DNA from: Brachybacterium huguangmaarense
GTDB taxonomy: Bacteria; Actinomycetota; Actinomycetes; Actinomycetales; Dermabacteraceae
Reading direction: 5' to 3'
Assembly (NCBI RefSeq): GCF_025725725.1
Contig: NZ_CP107020.1
Location: forward strand, 682,001-746,000
Length of the DNA: 64,000 bases
Part shown: positions 18,633 to 27,376 of the stretch, piece by piece
Position numbering within the stretch: position 1 is the first letter of the stretch
How the letters are laid out: every line of letters begins with the position of its first letter
The notes under the pieces: model-generated
Told to the model about the DNA's origin: nothing
What the model saw: only the letters and a program-made list of their open reading frames with translations
Database searches by the model: none
Program-made: the position numbers and the translations under genes

Positions 18633-18723
18633 GTCTTCTCCTTCTTGTCGAGGATTGGCCACGGCGACGAACCGATAGCTCATCACGGCCGGGCAGGGGA
18701 ATCTGCCGAGAAGTCTGCGGCGC

Positions 18724-20184
18724 CTACGCCCGCTCGCGCTTGAGCACAAGGCGTGCGAACCCGAGAAGGGCGTGCGCATCGCGTCGGAACACCGGGATGA
18801 CCAGGAACACCGCGGCGGCTGCCAGCCCACAGGCTGTCCCTGCGAGCACCGTGAGCCATGCGTTGGTGTGGACCACCGATGCAGTGGCCCACGAGACTGC
18901 CGCGACGACGCACGTCAGACCCGAGACTCGGAGCCCTCCGCCCCACAGCGCCTTGAACGGGATCGGAGTGACCCGGGAGAGCCAGAACAACGAGAGGGAC
19001 CAGGCCAGCAGAGGCGCCGCGAGAACTCCCGCTGCGACGCCCATCAGGCCGAAGAGAAGGCCGCCCGCGATGATGCAGACGGCACGGATCCCCAGGGAGA
19101 CCATGGAGTATCGGAAGAGCTGGTGGGCCAGCCCTCGGCTCACGTACACCCAGTACCCGACGAAGGCGAGAGAGGAGAGCAGGGAGGCACCTGCGAAGAA
19201 GCGGAGGAACGGCGCCGCCGCACCCCACTGCGGTCCCAGGACGATGTGGACGACGGGATCCGCCAACCCTGCGACCAGGGCGAGGGGGATGCCCAGCCCG
19301 ACACCGAGGGCGAGCTGGCCCGAGATCACGAAGGAGTCGAACCGCTGGGTGTCCTTCTGGATCCGCGACAGGACCGGGATGGCCACGGAGGAGATCGGCG
19401 TGCGGATCTGGTTGAACGACGAGGTGATCAGCTGATAGGCACGGTTGTACAGGCCCAGGGAGGTCGTGCCGAACTGGGCGCCGACCATGATGGTGTCGAC
19501 CTGATTGCCGGCGTAGTTGGCCAGGCTCGAGGCGACCATGTTCCATCCGAACCGGATGAAGGGCACGATCGGATACCTGCGCGAGTACCAGCGTGGGAGC
19601 CAGGGCCCCGCGAGGACTGCGCCCAGCAGGAGAGCGAGGCTGTTGACGAGCTGCTGGAGCACGAGCGCCCAGTATCCCGCGCCGAGCGCGGCTGCGACGA
19701 TCGCCGAGCCGAGTCCGAGCACGGCCGCCGCGATGTCGATCACCGCCAGTGCGCGGAAGCGGAGACCTCTCATCAGCTGGGCGCGGTACTGGGTTGTCAG
19801 CCCGTTCATCAGGAAGATGCAGGACAGCACCCTGATGATGGCGATGAGGTCGTCCTCCCCCATGAACTGGTGCACAGGATTCGCGAGAGCGAACATGAGT
19901 GCCGCCAGCACGACACCGATCGCCGTATTGATCCAGAAGAGGTTGTCCCGCTGGCCGTCCGTCAGCTCCTCCGCCTGGACGGAGGCCGAGGTCAGCCCGA
20001 AGTCACGGAAGATCTCGCCGATCCCGATGATCACCATCACGATGGCCAGCAGACCGTAGTCGTGTGGGCTGAGCAGCCGAGAGAGAGTGACCACTGAGAG
20101 CAGCTGGAGGAACATCTTGACGCCCTGCGCACCGAGGGTGAAGGCCGCCCCGCGCGCAGCTGAACGCCCTAGAGATGGACTCAC
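18724..20184 (-). CDS. Polysaccharide flippase (Wzx/WzxC-like, MOP superfamily)
   Basis: Integral membrane protein of 486 residues with about a dozen or more hydrophobic segments, predicted to move lipid-linked repeat units across the membrane. The N-terminus GAAFTLGAQGVKMFLQLLSV and RLLSPHDYGLLAIV, then FRDFGLTSASVQ, are typical of the WzxC/Polysacc_synt group, as is SSFNQIRTPISSVAIPVLSR. The start is a GTG at 20184 that overlaps the TGA of the pyruvyl-transferase gene (20181-20184), showing tight coupling. It belongs to a Wzy-dependent export route together with the polymerase-like and co-polymerase genes downstream in the locus. Confidence 0.92.
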   Translation of the reverse strand: MSPSLGRSAARGAAFTLGAQGVKMFLQLLSVVTLSRLLSPHDYGLLAIVMVIIGIGEIFRDFGLTSASVQAEELTDGQRDNLFWINTAIGVVLAALMFALANPVHQFMGEDDLIAIIRVLSCIFLMNGLTTQYRAQLMRGLRFRALAVIDIAAAVLGLGSAIVAAALGAGYWALVLQQLVNSLALLLGAVLAGPWLPRWYSRRYPIVPFIRFGWNMVASSLANYAGNQVDTIMVGAQFGTTSLGLYNRAYQLITSSFNQIRTPISSVAIPVLSRIQKDTQRFDSFVISGQLALGVGLGIPLALVAGLADPVVHIVLGPQWGAAAPFLRFFAGASLLSSLAFVGYWVYVSRGLAHQLFRYSMVSLGIRAVCIIAGGLLFGLMGVAAGVLAAPLLAWSLSLFWLSRVTPIPFKALWGGGLRVSGLTCVVAAVSWATASVVHTNAWLTVLAGTACGLAAAAVFLVIPVFRRDAHALLGFARLVLKRERA

Positions 20185-21257
20185 GAGGTGAGCCCTCCGA
20201 GCAGCGGGATGGTCCTGTCCATGAGATCGCGGGCCCGTGCCTGCACCTCGCGCGCGTGCTCCCCCAGCCCTTCGCGCCTGACGGAGGCGAGGACGGCCCG
20301 CGCAGTCTCGTCGCCGTCGGCGATGGGCACCACGTGCTCCCAGCCGAGAGCATTCATCAACGGGGCGAACTTCCTCGAGTAGGCCATCGCCACCGCAGGG
20401 ACACCGGTGGAGAGCGCGTTGAGGCAGGCATGCATGCGCGCACCGATCACCACTTGCGCGGAGGCGATCAGGCCACGCGCATCGTCGAGATCCTGCGGGA
20501 CGACGAGGTCCAGAGCCCCGTCGTAGTGCCCTACCAGGTGCTTCGCCACAGGCACGTCATTGTCGACATTCGGCGAGTCCAGGACATGAGGGAGCAGAGT
20601 TATCGAGCGACCATCCGAGATGAGCTGCTGGATGATCGAGTGCACTCCGTGCCGATAGGCTTCGTGGTCGACATGCGAGTTCTCGTGCCACAGCAGACCG
20701 GACACGTTGAGGACGACATCGTGAGGATCCGACTTCTCCGGCTGCTCGAGCCCGAAGACCATGTCCGTGACGGTCAGCTCGACCGGTCTGCCCAACGCGG
20801 CGGCAGCTCGGGCACTGGCGGCGTCCCGCGCGAAGACCAGGGAGGACCGTGAAAGGTTGCGACGCGCCAGCAGCCGGGCCTCACGCCTGGAGAACGGCCC
20901 GATGGTCTGGGGAGCCATTCCCACCGGAACTTCGGCCTCGTGGACGAACTCATGGATGAGCGACATCGTCCGATGGCGGTCCATCCCATAGATATCGGTG
21001 AAGCTGTCACCCGACCGGGTGTCCCACATCAGGTCGAACTGGGAGAACCAGTCCATCATTCCTCGACGGCCGGTGACTCGTTCCCGGATGAGCCCCTTCG
21101 GAGTCCACGTCACCGCATCCGGTCGCGCCCCATAGTTCATGTATTCGAATTCCGCCCCCGGCCAGACCTGGCTGAGCAGATCCCGCGAGCCCTGCGCGAG
21201 CACTCGCACCCCCAGATTCGCGGCCGTGTTGTTCGCCCACGCGACCAAGATCTTCAC
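20181..21257 (-). CDS. Polysaccharide pyruvyl transferase family protein
   Basis: A 358-residue cytoplasmic enzyme predicted to add pyruvate ketals from phosphoenolpyruvate to a sugar of the repeat unit. Recognised by the N-terminal ANNTAANLGVRVLAQGSRDL, the MAPQTIGPFSRREARLLARR region, FARDAASARAAAALGRPVEL, and the C-terminal VIGARMHACLNALSTGVPAV with the conserved RMHACLNA helix. The GTG at 21257 is preferred because GAGGGGG precedes it; the frame extends to 21317. Pyruvylation would give the polymer negative charge. It is coupled to the flippase gene. Confidence 0.88.
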   Translation of the reverse strand: MKILVAWANNTAANLGVRVLAQGSRDLLSQVWPGAEFEYMNYGARPDAVTWTPKGLIRERVTGRRGMMDWFSQFDLMWDTRSGDSFTDIYGMDRHRTMSLIHEFVHEAEVPVGMAPQTIGPFSRREARLLARRNLSRSSLVFARDAASARAAAALGRPVELTVTDMVFGLEQPEKSDPHDVVLNVSGLLWHENSHVDHEAYRHGVHSIIQQLISDGRSITLLPHVLDSPNVDNDVPVAKHLVGHYDGALDLVVPQDLDDARGLIASAQVVIGARMHACLNALSTGVPAVAMAYSRKFAPLMNALGWEHVVPIADGDETARAVLASVRREGLGEHAREVQARARDLMDRTIPLLGGLTS

Positions 21258-21877
21258 GCAGCGTTCCCCCTCATTCTTCAGCCGACCCGTCTCGCCCTCT
21301 TCTGGCGCGGACGACACTGTAGCTGTGATATCGGCCGGTCCGGAGCGCCCGCCCCACGAGTCGCAAAGCGATGCGAACGGAGTCCAGCGCGGCGGCCGAG
21401 CCGAGAATCCAGCCGCCGGGCGGCTGAGTCAACCGCCCCAGCATAGTCGCGCCATGAAGAGGCCGGGCCCAGGTTCCCACCACGTCGTCCCTGTCCAGGC
21501 CCCTTGCCCGGCGCAGAGCCCGACGACCCAGCGGGCCATTCGAAACGCCTCGAACAGGATTCCGTCCGACTGCCGATCCCCATCGGCTCGGTCGACGGGC
21601 CTCGCCATCACCGATCGAGACCTGTCACGCCGCTCCACAGCGCTTCCACCCGTCGGCGGAGAGCGGACGCGATGGCCACTCACCGGTCGGGCGTGCGCCG
21701 TGGCCCCGTCGTTCTCGACGGCCGACAAGGTGGACCAGGGGCCCGGGCGCAAGGGGTGGCGGCGGCCCCGCGACATCACGCCGGATGGCGAGGCCAGGGC
21801 TTCATGACGAGGTCCCGCCTCCGCGCACGGACATAGAGCCCGACTTCCGGCCGAGCGACCATTCAGGAGCCCACACC
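21258..21877. other. Divergent intergenic region within the EPS locus
   Basis: About 620 bases between the minus-strand pyruvyl-transferase group and the plus-strand glycosyltransferase group. No convincing gene, and open frames in it lack protein-like composition. It must hold promoters for both directions, but no clear -10/-35 pair was found. AGGAG at 21865-21869 serves the gene starting at 21878. Confidence 0.4.
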
Positions 21878-23122
21878 GTGTCCACCATGACCACGACGCG
21901 TCTGGTGGCAGGGAAGGCGTATGAGATCATTCGATCCATGGCGCACGTGGGGGGAAGCGATCCGTTGAAGGTGGCACTGATCGGAACCCGGGGGGTTCCC
22001 GCGAGGTATGGCGGATTCGAAACCGCAGTGGAAGAGATCGGACGGCGTCTGGTGAATCGGGGCCACAGCGTCACCGTCTTCTGCCGCACAGCACAGGATG
22101 AGGCCCCCGAGATTCCGCGCCGCTACCTCGGCATGGACCTGGTGACCTTGCCCGCCATGCGGCGGAAATCACTGGAGACCCTCAGCCACACCACGCTGTC
22201 CGTCCTCCACCCGGCACTGCGCGGCACGGATGCGGCCATCGTCTTCAACGCCGCGAACTCGCCACTTCTGCCGGTTCTGCGCGCGCGTCGGATCCCCACC
22301 GCGACCCACGTCGACGGCATCGAATGGAAGCGCGCCAAGTGGCAGGGGGCAGGCCGCCGGTACTACCGCGCCGCCGAGGCCATGGCCGTCCGCCTGTCCG
22401 ACGCGCTCATCGCCGACGCCCGTGGAATCGCTGAGTACTACACCGACGAGTTCGGTGCCAGCACCCGTGAGATCGCCTACGGCGCTCCGATCATCGAGTC
22501 TCCCAGCTCCTCCCGACTGGCCGAGGTGGGCCTCGGACCTCACGGATACCACTTGGTGGTCGCGCGCTTCGAGCCGGAGAACCACGTGTTGGAGATCGTG
22601 GACGGCTACAGCCGTTCGAACGCCGAACTTCCCCTGGCGGTGGTCGGCTCCGCTCCGTACGCCGCCGAGTACACCCGGCAGATCCATGAGGCCGCCGACG
22701 ATGAGCGGGTCCGATTCCTCGGCGCGCTGTGGGATCAGGAGCTCCTGGACCAGCTCTACGCCAACTGCGCCTCCTATCTCCATGGTCACAGCGTCGGCGG
22801 CACCAACCCCTCTCTGCTGCGCGCGGCCGGTGCCGGGGCCATGGTCATCGCGGACGACGTCGTGTTCAACCGTGAGGTGCTCGGTGACAGCGGCCTGTTC
22901 TTCACCGATGCTGCGGGCGTGACTGCCCGGATCGAGCACGTGGAGGCACATCCGGAGGAATCGCAGGCGTGTGGCGACCGACTGCGCACCGAGATCGCCC
23001 GATACTCGTGGGACACCGTGACCGACGGATATGAAGACCTCCTGCATGACCTCGCCCGCGTCGGCCCCACCCCTCTCCGGTCACACCCCCGTGGACGCCG
23101 AGCGGGAAGCGACGACCGATGA
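21878..23122 (+). CDS. Glycosyltransferase with DUF1972 N-terminal domain
   Basis: A 414-residue GT-B-type glycosyltransferase that adds a sugar to the lipid-linked EPS intermediate, often a rhamnose or related sugar in this family. The N-terminal DUF1972 signature is ALIGTRGVPARYGGFETAVE with HTTLSVLHPALRGTDAAIVF, followed by ATHVDGIEWKRAKW. The C-terminal donor domain has GYHLVVARFEPENHVLEIVD and GHSVGGTNPSLLRAAGAGA. Several starts are possible; the GTG at 21878 is chosen because AGGAG lies eight bases upstream. A TTG at 21964, right before KVALIGTRG, also matches the usual family N-terminus. The stop overlaps the next start (ATGA, 23119-23122). Confidence 0.9.
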   Translation: MSTMTTTRLVAGKAYEIIRSMAHVGGSDPLKVALIGTRGVPARYGGFETAVEEIGRRLVNRGHSVTVFCRTAQDEAPEIPRRYLGMDLVTLPAMRRKSLETLSHTTLSVLHPALRGTDAAIVFNAANSPLLPVLRARRIPTATHVDGIEWKRAKWQGAGRRYYRAAEAMAVRLSDALIADARGIAEYYTDEFGASTREIAYGAPIIESPSSSRLAEVGLGPHGYHLVVARFEPENHVLEIVDGYSRSNAELPLAVVGSAPYAAEYTRQIHEAADDERVRFLGALWDQELLDQLYANCASYLHGHSVGGTNPSLLRAAGAGAMVIADDVVFNREVLGDSGLFFTDAAGVTARIEHVEAHPEESQACGDRLRTEIARYSWDTVTDGYEDLLHDLARVGPTPLRSHPRGRRAGSDDR

Positions 23123-24024
23123 CCGGATCGACCTTCGCCGTCGTCATCGTCAACTACGGCGCTCATGCACTGCTGGCGCGAAACATCCCGCCGGCCTCCG
23201 AGATGGCGGACGCATGCGTCTACGTCGTGGACAATCCGTCGACCCTCGAAGAATGCGCAGCGATCAGAGCGCTGTGCACGGCTCGCGGTTGGACACTCAT
23301 CCCGTCGCCGGCCAACGACGGTTTCGGTGCCGGGGTCAACCGCGGGGTGCAGGCAGCCATCGCCGACGGGATCGGCGTCTTCGTCCTCCTCAATCCGGAC
23401 GCGGCGGCAGACATCCCGGTCTTGTCCGCGCTCGCCCAGGAGGTGCGCTCCGATCCCACTCAGGTCATCTCACCGCAGGTCGTCAACTCGTCCGGGCAGA
23501 CCGAGTTCGCCGGGTCCGTGGTGAGCCTGCGCACGGGCCGGACTCGCAGGGGCTGGATCCCAGACGACGACGACCCCGAATGGGTCAACTGGCTCACCGG
23601 CGCCTGCATGGCGTTCGACCTCGGCGCGTTCGAGGACCTCTCCGGATTCGATCCGAGGTACTTCCTCTACTGGGAGGACGTCGATTTCTCCCGCCGAGCC
23701 GCCGAGAGCGGCCGCCGTCTGGTCGTGCGGAAGGATCTCGAGATCGTCCACGACGAGGGTGGAACGCACAACAAGCAGGGCAGCCGCGCGAAGTCGCACC
23801 TCTACTACTACTGGAACTGCCGCAACCGGCTGCGATTCGGCCGCCGATTCAGCCGCGTCCCCTGGGGAGAATGGCTCAAGGCGACGCCGGAGGAGTCCTG
23901 GCAGATCCTGCTGCGAGGCGGACGACGGCAGATCGTCTCGGACCCCGGCACCCTCGGCGCCACGATCCGCGGCACGGTCGCAGGGGTCGCCGTGGCATCG
24001 CGCATGCCGAGACGGAGCATCTGA
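23119..24024 (+). CDS. Family 2 glycosyltransferase (rhamnosyltransferase-like)
   Basis: A 301-residue GT-A-fold enzyme. The N-terminus has FAVVIVNYGAHALLARNI, then VYVVDNPS, NDGFGAGVNRGVQAA, and FVLLNPDAAADI as the nucleotide/metal-binding segment. WLTGACMAFDLGAFEDLSGF and YFLYWEDVDFSRRAAESG form the acceptor-site region. This pattern matches the WbbL/rhamnosyltransferase branch of GT2. ATG overlaps the previous stop and the stop overlaps the following start (TGATG), so three glycosyl/modification enzymes are translationally coupled. The real sugar donor is not determinable. Confidence 0.9.
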   Translation: MTGSTFAVVIVNYGAHALLARNIPPASEMADACVYVVDNPSTLEECAAIRALCTARGWTLIPSPANDGFGAGVNRGVQAAIADGIGVFVLLNPDAAADIPVLSALAQEVRSDPTQVISPQVVNSSGQTEFAGSVVSLRTGRTRRGWIPDDDDPEWVNWLTGACMAFDLGAFEDLSGFDPRYFLYWEDVDFSRRAAESGRRLVVRKDLEIVHDEGGTHNKQGSRAKSHLYYYWNCRNRLRFGRRFSRVPWGEWLKATPEESWQILLRGGRRQIVSDPGTLGATIRGTVAGVAVASRMPRRSI

Positions 24025-26048
24025 TGTCGCGTCCCCGTGATCTCTCGTCCATGACCGTGCTCGCGGTTCACCCTGGAGCCGAGATGTTCGGTTCGGATCG
24101 GATGTTCCTCGAGTCGGTGAGGGGCCTGCGGGCCTCCGGTGCCCAGGTCGTGGTCGCGCTGCCGATGTCCGGGCCGCTGGCCGACCAGCTCGAACGCGAG
24201 GGAGCCTCGGTTGCCGTGGAGCCGGCTTTCGTCCTGCGCAAGGCTCTGCTCAGGCCCGCCGGTGCTGGTCGTCTCGTGACCGGACTGATTCGCGGGACCG
24301 GATCCGCTCACCGGCTCGTCAGTCGGGTGCGTCCCGACGTCATCTATGTCAGCACGATCATCGAGCCGCTGTGGCCGGTGGTCGGCCGGCTCCGCCGGAT
24401 TCCGGTGGTCAGCCACGTCCATGAGGCCGAGGCGTCCGGCAGCCGACTGGTGAGCGCCGTCCTCTACCTCCCCCACGCGCTGTCGTCACATGTGATCGTC
24501 AACAGTCGTTTCACCAGGGATGCCGTCGGCCGCGTGCTCCCGGCCGTCGCCCGCCGCGCCGAGATCGTCGTGAACGGGGTGGAGAGCCCCCAGCGACCCC
24601 TCGCACCCCGACCGACCATCGAGGGGCCGATACGGGTGACATATGTGGGGCGGCTGTCTCCGCGGAAGGCACCTGACCTCGTGCTGGATGCCGCGAAGAT
24701 CCTCGCCGCCGACGGAGTCCCGATCACCGTCACCCTGGTCGGCGACGTCTTCCCGGGCTACGAGTGGTTCGCCGATGAGCTGCGCGCGAGGGCGGCCGGC
24801 ATGCCCGACGTGCCCGTGGAGTTCGCCGGCTTCCATGCCGACGTGTGGCCGTGGCTCGCCGCCGCCGACGTTCTGATCGTGCCGTCGCGCGAGGACGAGT
24901 CGTTCGGGAACACCGTCGTCGAGGGGATCCTCGCGCTCAGGCCGGTGGTCGTGAGCGATATGAGCGGACTGCGCGAGGCGGGAGAAGGGTACTCGACAGC
25001 TCGACCCGTGCCCGTCGACGACCCGGCTGCGATCGCGACGGCGATCCGGGAGCTGTACGAGAACTGGGCCACGGTCGTCGAAGCGACGTCGGGCAGCCGC
25101 GATGTGGCTCGCCGCCGCCACGACCCGCACGTCTACCGCAGGGAGGTGAGCACGGTCGCCGCGGCAGCAGCAGACGGGACGAAGCGGAGAGGGGCTCACG
25201 GCGCCCTGGACGTGCAGAAGGAGTCGGGAATGGCCGGAACGGGGAGCACGACACCGCGCGTGGGGCTGACGGCGAGTCTCCGCGGCGCAGCGAAGGCCGT
25301 CGTGAGGAGGGCGTCGTCATCCGCCATCCGGGTGCTGGGAACCGACGAGACGTACGCGATCGCGGAACGATCCACGGTGCTCATCTCTCCCCACCCCGAT
25401 GACGAGACCTTCGGGTGCGGAGCGACGATCGCGAGGCTCCGGGCGTCCGGACAGGCGGTGCGGCTGCTCGTGGTCACCGATGGCGCGGACTCCCCGAGGC
25501 CGGAAGGCGTCTCTCGGGACGAGATGATCCTGTTGAGGCAGGAGGAGACCCGGCGCGCCATGGCCGAGCTGGGCGTTGACGGGTCTGCGATCACCTTCTG
25601 GGACTTCCCCGACGGAGGCGCGAGCGAACATCTCCCCGAGCTCGTGGACCGTCTCTCCATCTTCTTGAAGGAGGTGTCGCCCGATCAGGTGCTGGTCACC
25701 TCCGCTGCGGACCGCCACCCCGATCACGCCGCAGTGGGGCTCGCCGCACGGCGAGCCATCGGCCGTCTCGACATCGCGCCGAGACTGCTGGAATACCCGA
25801 TCTGGCAGCGGGTTCCGGCGCTGCTCTTCGTGCGCCGCCGAAGCCCCCGTGCAGGAACCGGTGCGCCAGCCCCAGAGAGCGCGATATCCGGGCAGCCGCG
25901 CCTCAGCCAGAGCGGCGCTTTCCTCACACAGAAGAAAGCGGCCATCGCGGCCTACGCAAGTCAGCTTCCGCACTTTCCGGCAGGGTGGGTGAATGATTTT
26001 CTGCTACCGTTCGAACACTTCGCCGAAATACAGGTCGAAGAGGAGTGA
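24024..26048 (+). CDS. Fusion: family 4 glycosyltransferase plus PIG-L/LmbE deacetylase
   Basis: A single open frame of 674 residues joins two enzymes. Residues ~10-370 are a GT4 glycosyltransferase (HPGAEMFGSDRMFLESVRGL, VTYVGRLSPRKAPDLVLDAA, IVPSREDESFGNTVVEG). Residues ~440-674 are a PIG-L de-N-acetylase with the zinc motif PHPDDETFGCGATI and the second motif HPDHAAVGLAARRA. The natural idea is that the first part adds an N-acetylated sugar and the second removes the acetyl group. No stop separates them. However, AAGGAG (25218-25223) followed six bases later by ATG (25230) sits at the linker, so a free deacetylase may also be made. The start overlaps the preceding stop. Confidence 0.82.
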   Translation: MSRPRDLSSMTVLAVHPGAEMFGSDRMFLESVRGLRASGAQVVVALPMSGPLADQLEREGASVAVEPAFVLRKALLRPAGAGRLVTGLIRGTGSAHRLVSRVRPDVIYVSTIIEPLWPVVGRLRRIPVVSHVHEAEASGSRLVSAVLYLPHALSSHVIVNSRFTRDAVGRVLPAVARRAEIVVNGVESPQRPLAPRPTIEGPIRVTYVGRLSPRKAPDLVLDAAKILAADGVPITVTLVGDVFPGYEWFADELRARAAGMPDVPVEFAGFHADVWPWLAAADVLIVPSREDESFGNTVVEGILALRPVVVSDMSGLREAGEGYSTARPVPVDDPAAIATAIRELYENWATVVEATSGSRDVARRRHDPHVYRREVSTVAAAAADGTKRRGAHGALDVQKESGMAGTGSTTPRVGLTASLRGAAKAVVRRASSSAIRVLGTDETYAIAERSTVLISPHPDDETFGCGATIARLRASGQAVRLLVVTDGADSPRPEGVSRDEMILLRQEETRRAMAELGVDGSAITFWDFPDGGASEHLPELVDRLSIFLKEVSPDQVLVTSAADRHPDHAAVGLAARRAIGRLDIAPRLLEYPIWQRVPALLFVRRRSPRAGTGAPAPESAISGQPRLSQSGAFLTQKKAAIAAYASQLPHFPAGWVNDFLLPFEHFAEIQVEEE

Positions 26049-26121
26049 ACGGGGCGCGAGAACACGGACGTCGCTCACACGCCCCGTGTCGAGACGACAC
26101 AGAAGTCCCGGGGGACGGGCA

Positions 26122-26886
26122 TCAGAGCGTCTTCATCCTGCGGAACCAGATGGGGAGTGCGAGGGCCACATAGAGCACCTCGGCGAGCGTGAGCAACGAG
26201 TAGATGCCGACGAAGACGGCAGGAAATCCCCAGAACACGAACGAGAAGCAGACCACGCCATAGTCAGTAGGCAGCCCCATGAGCGAGCGCCTCATGGATG
26301 AGCCACCTTGCTCGGTCGCCTGCGGAACACCCTGTCGGGCCCGAAGCAGGTCATTGAGGATCATGCCGAAGAACTCCACCGTCGTGGCCACGGCGAGCAG
26401 GAGCGGCACAAGGAGCCAAGCCTCGGAGTTCAGGGGGAAGAACCGATACCAGCCGACGGCGGCGGCCAGCGGCAGGGCCACGGCCTTGAACGCGTCGATC
26501 ACATGGTCCAACCACTCCCCGGCCACTGAGCCTCCGCCACGAAGACGTGCCACCTGGCCGTCGGCGCTGTCGAAGGCGTAGCCCAGGGCGAGCAGGATCC
26601 AGACGACGATGCCGATCCAGACGGACGCCGGCACGGCAGCCAGGAGCACGATGGCGACCACCGTGAACGTGGCACTGATGGCAGACACCTGATTCGGAGT
26701 CAGGCCTCGTGCGTGAGCGGCTGCAGCAAGGACTCGGCCCGCCGGACGGTTGACATACAGCGAGTAGGCGGGCGCACCCCTGCCCCGCCCCTTCTGCGCC
26801 GCCGCAAGCTGCCGATAAGAATCCACGTAGCTCAGCGTGAGCTCCTCCCCCTCAGTGGCCGCTCCGCGGCGAGCAGAGCATATCAT
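26122..26886 (-). CDS. CDP-alcohol phosphotransferase family membrane protein
   Basis: Membrane enzyme of about 254 residues from this start that transfers a substituted phosphate from a CDP-alcohol to an alcohol acceptor. The catalytic signature is clear: DSADGQVARLRGGGSVAGEW followed by LDHVIDAF, fitting D-x2-D-G-x2-A-R-x8-G-x3-D-x3-D. RGLTPNQVSAISATF precedes it and several hydrophobic helices follow. The start is uncertain: ATG at 26886 and GTG at 26934 lack good ribosome sites, GTG at 26826 is rather far from one, while a CTG at 26835 lies six bases after GGAGGAG. It lies alone in orientation between plus-strand EPS genes. The TagD-like protein may supply its CDP-polyol. Confidence 0.85.
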   Translation of the reverse strand: MICSARRGAATEGEELTLSYVDSYRQLAAAQKGRGRGAPAYSLYVNRPAGRVLAAAAHARGLTPNQVSAISATFTVVAIVLLAAVPASVWIGIVVWILLALGYAFDSADGQVARLRGGGSVAGEWLDHVIDAFKAVALPLAAAVGWYRFFPLNSEAWLLVPLLLAVATTVEFFGMILNDLLRARQGVPQATEQGGSSMRRSLMGLPTDYGVVCFSFVFWGFPAVFVGIYSLLTLAEVLYVALALPIWFRRMKTL

Positions 26887-27376
26887 CGCGGCAATCAGAA
26901 CCCCCGCGACCAGTGGAGAAAGCGGTTCACCCACGTCATTCGACTGAAGCGGTCGAGCGGCTCTGTCGCACCATGCGCAAGCATGCGCATCGGACGAGAT
27001 CGGACCCGAAGAATGTGAACGCGCGTCCTCCGGGATGGCCGAAAGCCGCCTGAGGGGACACGGAGGTCGCGCCGCCCCGCCGACCAGCGCGTGACCCCCA
27101 TCTCAGCCTGCACCCCAGGGCCCCGCCCGCCTATCCGGGCCCGGACGGCAGCCGCCGCGCCGCCCGGCGATCGATGGCCCGTCACACTATGAAGAACTCG
27201 TTTCCAGCCCGACCACAGCGACCGACGGACCCGTGACGTCGGTGCCGCTCGTCGTCCGCGGAAGCGCCCTGGGGCATAATTGCCGAGAATTCGGGCGCCC
27301 GCCCTCGATCTCGTCGCCTGCTTCCCGTGCGCCGGCGAGGGGGGGGTAGCCTCACCCGGGGGAAGGAGGGGACAGA
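26887..27376. other. Divergent intergenic region before the polymerase-like gene
   Basis: About 490 bases without a convincing gene. CATAAT at 27275-27280 is a possible -10 box for the plus-strand gene, with no clear -35. A GGAAGGAGG ribosome-binding site stands at 27361-27369. The promoter of the minus-strand CDP-alcohol phosphotransferase must also lie here or within the first codons. Confidence 0.35.
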
